Shown piece after piece: positions 53,358-60,000 of a stretch of DNA of 60,000 bases. The stretch comes from Hydractinia symbiolongicarpus. Its lineage: Eukaryota; Cnidaria; Hydrozoa; Anthoathecata; Hydractiniidae. The stretch is taken from the NCBI RefSeq assembly GCF_029227915.1, contig NC_079875.1:19463001-19523000 (forward strand), given 5' to 3'. How positions within the stretch are numbered: position 1 is the first letter of the stretch; each line of letters starts with the position of its first letter. The notes below the pieces were generated by a model. The model was given only the letters and a program-made list of their open reading frames with translations. It made no database searches and was not told the origin of the DNA. A program made the translations under genes and the position numbers.

Positions 53358-53825
53358 ATGAGCCGACATCATGGTAATGCAACTCGCGATTATTTCAAAA
53401 CCCAGGAAATGTGTAATATGGCAGTTCTGGAGCACCCATGGCTGCTCGAGTATGTCCCGGAGCATTTCAAGACCCAGGAAATGTGTACTGGGGCAGTTTA
53501 AGAGGATCCATTGGTGCTTGAGGATGTCCCGGACCATTTCAAAACCCGGGAAATGTGTATTAGGGCAGTTCAAGCAGAGCCCTCGATGCTTCCGTTTGTT
53601 TCGGATCATTTCAAGACACAGGAAATGTATACCATGGCGGTTCAAGAGCACCCATGGGTGCTCAAGCATGTTCCGGATCATTTCAAAACCCGAGAAATGT
53701 GTAATATGGCAGTTCTGGAGCACCCATGGCTGCTCAAGTATGTCCGGAGCATTTCAGATCCCAGGACGTGCCCCCCCCCCCTGGGGGACCTCGTGGGAGT
53801 TGGTATAAGGTATGGAGATCACTGA
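53358..53825 (+). pseudogene. DUF4116-like protein with 24-residue FKTQEMC repeats
   Basis: From ATG 53358: MSRHHGNATRDYFKTQEMC, then six units of 24 residues of the form HFKT(Q/R)EMC..AV.E.P..L..VPD. A TAA at 53499-53501 interrupts unit two; the rest is open to 53825. The period is 72 bp. The family (helical repeats, function unknown) is common in cnidarians and large viruses, to my knowledge. It occupies the terminus of element 3. Confidence 0.7.
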
Positions 53826-53826
53826 C

Positions 53827-53853
53827 TATCTTACAACCCGGGGTTGTAAGATA
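53827..53853. promoter_or_regulatory. Perfect 13-bp palindrome just before a zinc-protein start
   Basis: TATCTTACAACCC, one G, then its complement, ending 1 nt before the ATG at 53855. It could be an operator-like site, a terminator for the repeat gene, or both. Confidence 0.45.
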
Positions 53854-53854
53854 A

Positions 53855-54001
53855 ATGGAACAATGCGATGAGTGTGAACTTGTACTCGACACAAATGACA
53901 GATGTTCCTGTGGACGGAGGTTCTTAATAAGAGGTAAGCTGCTCTGCTGGTACTGCTGGCAGGACTACATCACGAATAATGGTAGCTGTCCATGTAGTTG
54001 A
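53855..54001 (+). CDS. Cysteine-rich 48-aa zinc-binding protein
   Basis: An intact short ORF: MEQCDECELVLDTNDRCSCG, then LLCWYCWQDYITNNGSCPCS. Four paired-cysteine motifs suggest two zinc sites. It lies 21 nt before the next gene on the same strand. No known family recognised. Confidence 0.55.
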   Translation: MEQCDECELVLDTNDRCSCGRRFLIRGKLLCWYCWQDYITNNGSCPCS

Positions 54002-54022
54002 AGTTTTGTTTCCACAATAAAC

Positions 54023-54802
54023 ATGTCTGACAAAATGAACAAAACACTAAACTTTTCTGGAACCAAAGTTCCAACCACGAGCATCTTGTTCAATGTGGAC
54101 TCAAAAATCATGAAACTTTCCGAAGTCGATGTGAACAAGGTCGTGATCTCGTCGATGGTCGACTTTTCAGTCAATGACAACACGATCAAGTTCAAGCGTA
54201 TCTATGTGGGATACAAGGTGTCGGAAGACAAGATCACATCCCTCTGCATCCAGGCTCCTAACCAGAACAGCTATGGAATCCAAAAGTACAACGAGACTGC
54301 CAAGTGGAAAGTGTGCTTTATCATCGACTCCGAAAACCTAAAGCATGCTGCTTATATCAAGTGCATGCAAAAGATCGACGCCCGGATCTGTAAAATCGCC
54401 AAGAACTACAAGCACCCCATGATCAAGCACATCTTGGATAACTCCCCGATCAAGGAGAGATCAATTCCCACCTTTTGCCAGCAGAGCACAAAGTACGAAG
54501 ATGGTAAGCCAGTCAGGAAGATAACCACGCCATTCTTCAACAGGCACCGGCAGCAAGTGAATCCGACGAATTATGAAGGGAAGAGGCTATCCATGGTGGC
54601 AGCCATAACTTACAGAGATGTGTACCTTTCGTCTAATGCCATCCCAGAAAGGAGCCTCGAGATTCGACAAGCGATCATCACCGGGGCCCACGACACACCG
54701 AAGCAGTCGCTGATGATCGATGTGGATGAAGAAGACTTTTCAGAAAGCGAAGCCGACAACTTTGACTCTCTACCATCCAATGACTTTGTAGACCTCGAGT
54801 AA
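54023..54802 (+). CDS. Candidate ssDNA-binding protein (259 aa), intact
   Basis: The frame is unbroken, rare in this window. The N-terminal half alternates beta-type strands (VVISSMVDFSVNDNTIKFKR; WKVCFIIDS), with a basic middle (KITTPFFNRHRQQVNPTN). The end is very acidic (DVDEEDFSESEAD, then FVDLE), as in many ssDNA-binding proteins whose acidic tail recruits partners. This function is inference from composition; no signature motif is present. It lies in the replication-distal end of element 3. Confidence 0.5.
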   Translation: MSDKMNKTLNFSGTKVPTTSILFNVDSKIMKLSEVDVNKVVISSMVDFSVNDNTIKFKRIYVGYKVSEDKITSLCIQAPNQNSYGIQKYNETAKWKVCFIIDSENLKHAAYIKCMQKIDARICKIAKNYKHPMIKHILDNSPIKERSIPTFCQQSTKYEDGKPVRKITTPFFNRHRQQVNPTNYEGKRLSMVAAITYRDVYLSSNAIPERSLEIRQAIITGAHDTPKQSLMIDVDEEDFSESEADNFDSLPSNDFVDLE

Positions 54803-54921
54803 GCAACGACAGTCAATCAGGTAGTAGTAATCAAGTGAACCTTCGGGTTTACCTGATCAGCGCTCAGAGCGTCACTGAGTTGTAGGGGATGCAAAGGTTT
54901 GTATGGTTGTCTTCCATAGCC

Positions 54922-55161
54922 ATGGAAACAAACATGAACGCTCCTGAATTGAAAAAGGAAGCGAAAGCACTAAAGATCCGTAACTACTCAACTATGAATA
55001 GAGATCCTCTTCTCGAAGCCATCCGCAAGGTCAAGAACATGTCCGTCTCCACACAAACGGACGGCCCCTACTGCGAACCTTGTTCTACTATTGCTTGGCG
55101 GAAGAACCTCTTAGCAATACTCGAGGGAGCTCTCCGAAAAGCAGCGACGTGTCGTATATGA
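54922..55161 (+). CDS. SAP-like domain protein (element 3)
   Basis: The better start is ATG 54922 (METNMNAPELKKEAKALKIR), followed by NYSTMNRDPLLEAIRKVK: two helices typical of SAP DNA-binding modules. A CEPC pair follows. The frame ends at 55161, but a protein-like reading (KQRRVVYDCGLIIDRDIGEV) continues in the next frame to about 55215, so the C-terminus may be shifted. Confidence 0.5.
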   Translation: METNMNAPELKKEAKALKIRNYSTMNRDPLLEAIRKVKNMSVSTQTDGPYCEPCSTIAWRKNLLAILEGALRKAATCRI

Positions 55162-55257
55162 CTGCGGTCTTATCATCGATCGAGATATTGGAGAAGTACT
55201 CGAAATCGTCTAGTATGCTGTTCAACACACTAGATTATGAATAAGCAGGTGGTTCCT

Positions 55258-55902
55258 CTAAGTACCGCTGACATACTGTGCAGATTGAAGTTTTTTCAGA
55301 AGCTCGTCCTTAGCCTCCTCTCGACCTTGCGCGACAAGCTGCTGTCTCTCCAGTTCATTGATTGAGTCCACGATTTTGCGTGTTCGTTGTCCGGCTTGCT
55401 CCTTCAACACCATGTATTTTTGCTTCTCCTACATAATTAGGCTGAACTCATGGTCGCTAATCACACCATTCTCCACGGCTCTCAAGATCAAGTCAACGAT
55501 GGAGTTGAGCTTGGTCTCTGCCAGTAGTCTTATCCCTTCAAGCTTTTTGCTCTTCGCACCTAGCCTTTTTGAGGGGTTACGTAGACCCGCTTGTCCCAGA
55601 CCTACGGCGATAGTGATCCCACCCATGGCAATGCAGAGGGGAGCTCCTAACCCGGAAGCCAATGCCCCTATTCCAACACCTGAGGTGATTATGCTGATAC
55701 TGAGCAAACCATGATCGCAGAACCTAACCCAGGTCCCATGCATCTTGCATTTTTTGGCGAGCTTGTCCCGCTCTTTATTATCGACTCGCAAGTATTGTTC
55801 CACTTCTTCGATTTTCTTGAGTCTGTAGACTTATGAGGTATCCTCCGTACCCTCCGGAGGTGCAGAAGGTAAAGGCGGGTAAAGCTTTGTAATGTCAGTC
55901 AT
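55258..55902 (-). pseudogene. Glycine-rich membrane protein of the virion block (element 3)
   Basis: It starts MTDITKLYPPLPSAPPEGTE, with a TAA at codon 23 and a TAG after FSLIM. Between: VEQYLRVDNKERDKLAKKCK, FCDHGLLSISIITSGVGIGA, LGAPLCIAMGGITIAVGLGQ and LAETKLNSIVDLILRAVENG. 215 codons including stops. The glycine-rich hydrophobic hairpin plus helical tail is a family I have seen repeatedly in cnidarian Polintons; function unknown. Its ATG abuts the stop of the upstream gene (TAA-ATG). Confidence 0.6.
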
Positions 55903-56574
55903 TTATTCTATAAGCAGGTGCATCGTTATTCCCACGAACGAAACGTTCTTATCGTGGTGATACTCTACTGTCAACATGAACTCGAAACGATCGGTGGAGC
56001 CTTTCAAGGGAAGGTAGATTGGATTATCAAAACTCCACGTAAGCATGTCTCCCCATGCGTTTAGCTCTTTGGTAGGAAGCATGGCAAGAATCTTGGATTT
56101 TTTACCATCCAGCAGGCAGTCATCTTCGTCCAGCTGAGGGCAAACAAGTCTCAGCCGCTCTTATACGTCAGTCTTGTAGAATGAATCGTAGTCACCCTTC
56201 ATATAGTATTTCTTACTGGGATCGTAGGGTAGACCCAAGAGTTCATGCAAATGTCGATCAAACACCACCGTGTACCCGTTGCTGACGCTGAGCCTGCAGA
56301 ATCCGTTCCTCAACACGAAAATCTTGATCTTGCCCTCCGCTGTTCTGTTGACGATGGTTGCCAAATCCTCTATCTTGTACAAACCGTTCATGAGCTCGAT
56401 TCGAGTAACCGTCTGATCAAGCCCTACCTTGCAGATAGCAAAATCACCGTTTGCGTATAGGTTCAGCCATGTAGGTCGAATGCTGATCGACTTCAATGCG
56501 ATCCTCGTGTCCTGTCCTAGGTAGTCCTCGAATATCGTAGGGTTTTCTATATCTGCGACATAGAGTTGTCTCAT
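55903..56574 (-). pseudogene. Jelly-roll-like minor virion protein (element 3)
   Basis: MRQLYVADIENPTIFEDYLG, IALKSISIRPTWLNLYANG, ELMNGLYKIEDLATIVNR, FVLRNGFCRLSVSNGYTVVF and ELLGLPYDPSKKYYMKGDYD. One TAA at 56161-56163 (after FYKTDV) interrupts it; the rest (RLVCPQLDEDDCLLDGKKSK) is in frame to 55903. About 223 residues when whole. Beta-rich, consistent with a single jelly roll such as a penton, but not proven. Confidence 0.55.
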
Positions 56575-56593
56575 GTTTCTTTAAAGAAACATG
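56572..56593. promoter_or_regulatory. 22-bp perfect palindrome bearing both divergent start codons
   Basis: CATGTTTCTTTAAAGAAACATG. The outer CAT is the start codon of the minus gene (56574) and the outer ATG is that of the plus gene (56591). The core TTTAAA is TATA-like. Only 16 bp separate the two start codons. Confidence 0.7.
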
Positions 56594-57665
56594 AGCATTT
56601 ACTCGTATAACCCAAAGACAAAGTATGTCCCTGCGCATCGACGCTATCTCGAAAGGCTCAAGGGTGAAGATCTCTCAATCCAAGACATCGTGGTTGACGC
56701 GAAGGGGTCCTCGTTCATGGTGAAATTCCCCAACATTTTCGTCGACTACGAATTCCACTCTGGTGTGGTGTTGAATCCAAAGCCACCCTTTCAGCCTATG
56801 GTCCACTCAACTCAATTTTGCTACCTATTGCGCAACATCCGCTTGCGGTATTTCTATGCAGCACCTTACCACCTCTTTGCCTCTGGTTCGCTCCGTTTAC
56901 CGCTTCCACGTGTACTTCCAGATTCGTAAAATACTTCAAGATCTTGAAGTGTCTCTACCGGGTTCCGATAGGTTTCGACGTCTCTACAACCCTTTCAACA
57001 TGCAAAAATTCCAGCAATTAGCACGTGAATTTGGGGCAAGTAGTAGCGAGCAAGAGTGGAGGAACGAGACTCTTTTCAGTAGCTGGCAAGCTATTCGCAA
57101 AGACTACCCCGGCTGCGGCTCGAGCTATTTCGATGAAGATTCATGGAGTCGACGGATTCTCGAAACCTTCCAAGGCCTCACGCGTATTGGTATAGAGAAG
57201 CCTTTCCAAAGCGTGCGCTTCTACGTTTACCTCATACTTTAGAGCCAAGCTAACGCGAGGTCCAACATCATCGGCAATCAAAGTAGTTCGATCGATGCGC
57301 AGCGTCTATACTTGACGACTTTTGAGGATCTGATCCTCCGACCTAGTGACACGGGTGAGGAAATAAGACGATTCCAAAATGTGCTCAAGTACGCGTGGTC
57401 CAAAGTCGACTTCTCTGTTGCTCATGGAGTGTATATGATTCCCAGAAATATAAGCCTTCATATCGGGAGTGTCATGAATTTCACGAACAAGATACTCAAC
57501 AGCAAGGAGTACTTCTCAATTGGTGTTAACCTGCAGATTAACGCGAAGAAGGAGCTCAGTTCCAGTATCAAGGCAACAAAGCAAGAAAATAGGGTAGTCG
57601 GCGGCACTCCGATCAGATCCGCGAATGTCCATGAGAATACCAAGTCTACAGTTATTACGGTTTGA
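56591..57665 (+). pseudogene. Virion-block protein, partner of the jelly-roll gene (element 3)
   Basis: It starts MSIYSYNPKTKYVPAHRRYL. Frames shift near 56870; RFHVYFQIRKILQDLEVSLP, RRLYNPFNMQKFQQLAREFG, then a stop after FYVYLIL (57239-57241), then LTTFEDLILRPSDTG and VYMIPRNISLHIGSVMNFTN. It ends TVITV at 57665. Homologue of 51383-50156 but with a different, non-repetitive C-terminal tail. Unknown function. Confidence 0.55.
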
Positions 57666-57689
57666 GTAGGGCTAATCCTCGCTTTCATC

Positions 57690-59101
57690 TGGATGAAGAA
57701 ATAGGTCTAATGTGTTTATCAACATACTAGACTCTCATCGATTCTTTTCACCCTTACTCCTCCTGTTACCTGCATATGCAACAACAATACCCACAGCAGC
57801 AGCTAGCGCTATGTACAAATGCTTGGCTGCTAACTCAACAACTCTCGCTGCTACTCTGAAAAAGAACGAGACGATCGTACCGATGATCCCTGGTAACGCA
57901 GCACCTGCTTTGCCTGCTAGCTACTTGAGGAATCTCCCGAGTCTTTCAAGCTGTTTCCGCACAAAACCTTTCCCACCTGTACTTCCCCCAGCAGCTCCTC
58001 TGGCAGTGCCTCCACCTCCGGTGACGTCGAGCACGATGGTAGAGACCAGCAAGCCAACAGCGGAAATAACGCTGGCGATAGTCAGGCCCTGCTCCCGGAA
58101 AAGGGTTTTAAGCTTTTCAAGCAAGGTTTTATGGTCTCCGGCAATCTTCATCAGCTCGGACTTAATAGACCCCAGTTGCTTAAAAACCTCGGAGGGAAGT
58201 AGACCGTGCCTACTCAGTTCATCCTTCTTATCTTCCTTCAATTTCTTCAATTCCTTCTCAAGATCATCAATATCCTGAAGCCTTCGCACCCCGGGCTTCT
58301 GCTTCTTAAGTTCTTTCAACCTACTCTCTTTCGTATTTATCTCTCTATCATATTGTACAAGTTTATCCTTCACCTCCTTAATAGTCTTCTGCAGGTTTTC
58401 AATTTCTAGCTTATTTCAATTTCTAAATTTCTCATATCAGGGACATCGATCTCGTCGTCGATGCCCGCGAACGAATTATCTATATAACCCTTTACGTCAC
58501 GAGCAAAATTTTGAATGCTATCAATTGTTTTTGTTTGCATTTCAATCGTCTCACCCTCCTCTTTACCGAAGCCTCCTCCTCCCCCCATTCAATACAATAA
58601 CATCAACCTCTAGCGCAAGGTTCTAGGCCTGTGCTTTACTACCCTTGTTGGGTGTCTGATAGTCATCAAACCCTATCGATTTCATGCGTGTACTACCGAG
58701 CCTACTCTGGAGCTCTTTTATGGTTGGCAAATTACCATCTTGCAACGTGAGTACTACTTCCGGTAGTGATCTTTTTCCCGTCACAACCCTCTTTGCTACA
58801 AGCAGGCCATCCTCTCTTAATCTAAACCTATCGTAATGTATCGCATCGGGCATAAGCCCAAACCCATCCCTAAGATTCGTGTACAGACTATCAACTTTTG
58901 ATTTAAAAAGTAGGGTCTCGGTACATTCCGTACTCAACTCCAATCGCCTACGCGCACCTCCCTGCTCTTATGCTGGTATCGAGTTGCCCCCCCCCCCGGG
59001 TCGAAGGATCTCGCTCTCGCTACTAAACTCCTCAGGCTCGTCTGGAATATCTTCCTCTGGCGTAAAGTCATCTCCTTCGTATATTGGATTATTCAGCATT
59101 T
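57690..59101 (-). pseudogene. Coiled-coil virion-block protein (element 3)
   Basis: The start at 59101 is MLNNPIYEGDDFTPEEDIPD. A run of 12 C at 58988-58999 coincides with loss of frame. Later blocks: GFDDYQTPNKGSKAQA, FARDVKGYIDNSFAGIDDEI, a coiled coil (RLQDIDDLEKELKKLKEDKK), LLEKLKTLFREQGLTIASVI and a hydrophobic C-terminus read in another frame. The most complete C-terminus of the family in the window. Head-to-head with capsid (27-bp gap). Confidence 0.6.
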
Positions 59102-59128
59102 ATTCAACCCGCAAATCCCTACTAACAA

Positions 59129-60000
59129 ATGTACGGAACCAAGATAGATCCGCATAAGAAACTAAAAACCATGTTGGCCATGAAAGGCAAGAAGCAGCGT
59201 GTCAAGGTCTCCCACCTCCCTAGCACGATTAATCAGAACGAAGACTTTTGGGTAATGATGATGTAATTTTTTCAGGCTCTCTCGAGCTCCTATTCGACCT
59301 GGAGCTCACAGGTACCAACACCAAGCGCACCATCGTCAGCAATATTGGTAAAGCCCTGGTCTAAAACCTTCGCATAAGTCTGAACCGCCACGAAGTGCAA
59401 AACATCAGCGATTTCAATATACTCGCAGTGTATCGGGATCTGTGGCTGCCAAAAATTGACCGTTAGAACAACCTGACCCTCGAAGGTATAAATCCCAACG
59501 ATGGTACAATCTGCGCTCTACAAGTGAAGACTAGTGACCATGTAGGAAATGATGAAGAAAAAGCGATCGTGGCGGCGTATGGTAATACTTTTGCCATCCC
59601 TATCGGCAAAATATTTAAACTCACTAGAGACTTGCCTTCTATCAAGCAGGCTTATACGACAGACTGCAATTCGTACTGCACTTCGCACCCTATGACAAAG
59701 TCATAAAAGATGCTGGTACGACAACTTCTGGAAGCACGACAGCTAAACCAGCCGACAGTGGGAATAAGATCACCAACATCGCGTTCGAATTCGACAAAGT
59801 GACAAACGAGGGTCTCACGAGTGCTATGATGTCACGATACTCGAGCCTCGCCCTGCCCTATGAGCGTGTACTCCGCAGCAAGGTTATAACGATGAAGAAA
59901 GCTGATACCTTCTACAACTTACAAATCGACACCCCGGCGAAGTCTCTGAAGGGTGTGTTGTTGTTGTTTGTTGACCCGGGGAAAGTAAAGCCTTACTCCG
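59129..60000 (+). pseudogene. Major capsid protein N-terminal part (element 3), cut by window end
   Basis: MYGTKIDPHKKLKTMLAMKG then KQRVKVSHLPSTINQNEDF. A ~30-bp deletion at about 59250 removes the block before FFSGS and shifts the frame; LELTGTNTKRTIVSNIGKAL and KTSDHVGNDEEKAIVAAYGN persist in other frames. Reading continues past 60000. Closest to the 1a copy. Confidence 0.68.

Larger units (their letters stand above)
53285..60000. mobile_element. Polinton-like element 3, left part, reverse orientation, runs off window
   Basis: The segment 53285-53330 (GCGCTATGAGTAGGGGTTAA then GTCCATAG) resembles the AGTGCTGAGTAGGGTAAAGT segment of the element 2 terminal repeat and suggests a left end. 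Genes: repeat protein(+), zinc(+), SSB-like(+), SAP(+), glycine-rich(-), jelly-roll-like(-), partner(+), coiled-coil(-), capsid(+). The virion block is that of element 2 inverted; replication genes should lie beyond 60000. Confidence 0.75.

Noticed and set aside
53331-53723. 130-codon minus-strand repeat ORF and a 145-codon plus-strand ORF in another frame
   Set aside because: Both mirror the 72-bp periodicity; only the frame from 53358 gives the known FKTQEMC repeat.
57712-58278. 188-codon plus-strand ORF rich in Ser/Pro
   Set aside because: Antisense to the coiled-coil virion gene, whose homologues are on the same relative strand in two other elements.

Overview
This is a eukaryotic nuclear window with no prokaryotic-style operons. 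It carries one spliced host gene surrounded by transposons. The host gene is nicalin (NCLN), on the minus strand between 35867 and 19012, in 18 exons. AT-rich introns, Penelope-like, CR1/L2-like LINE, DIRS-like, THAP and DDE_Tnp_4 relics, and Polinton genes of a type I associate with cnidarians suggest a cnidarian, perhaps a hydrozoan. The species assignment is inference; the gene content is seen directly.

Layout. 1-2170: a Penelope-like element (RT plus GIY-YIG), cut by the window edge. 2191-14940: two Polinton-like fragments of opposite orientation, joined at about 6.4 kb by a 34-nt palindrome. Fragment 1a reads BRO(+), integrase(-), small membrane protein(-), capsid(-), coiled-coil(+). Fragment 1b reads capsid C-terminus(+), membrane protein(+), integrase(+), KilA/BRO(-), packaging ATPase(-), two small membrane genes(-), a DUF-like gene(-), PolB(-). 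15.0-18.6 kb: LINE tail, THAP gene, DDE_Tnp_4 transposase and DIRS fragments, all broken. 19.0-35.9 kb: nicalin, whose introns hold two LINEs, two minisatellites, a TIR element and an inverted pair of a short dispersed repeat. 36.0-37.2 kb: a TIR element carrying a PHD-like finger relic. 37.4-37.7 kb: a tyrosine recombinase relic. 37.8-53.1 kb: a nearly whole Polinton-like element 2 with diverged terminal inverted repeats. 53.3-60 kb: the left part of element 3, in reverse orientation, running off the window.

Working logic of the Polinton-like elements. Protein-primed PolB copies the DNA, an rve integrase inserts it, an A32-type ATPase would package it, and the capsid-type gene plus divergent coiled-coil, jelly-roll-like and glycine-rich membrane genes form the virion block. 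BRO/KilA-N DNA-binding proteins lie between the replication and virion blocks. Every copy here is broken by stops, frameshifts, deletions or duplications. The most notable points are: two clearly different PolB types attached to otherwise homologous gene sets; the fold-back palindrome joining 1a and 1b; a divergent gene pair whose two start codons are the ends of one 22-bp palindrome; HNH endonuclease genes inserted in element 2; a conserved ~25-residue membrane micro-ORF; 24-residue FKTQEMC repeats at an element terminus; and a 12-nt micro-exon in nicalin.
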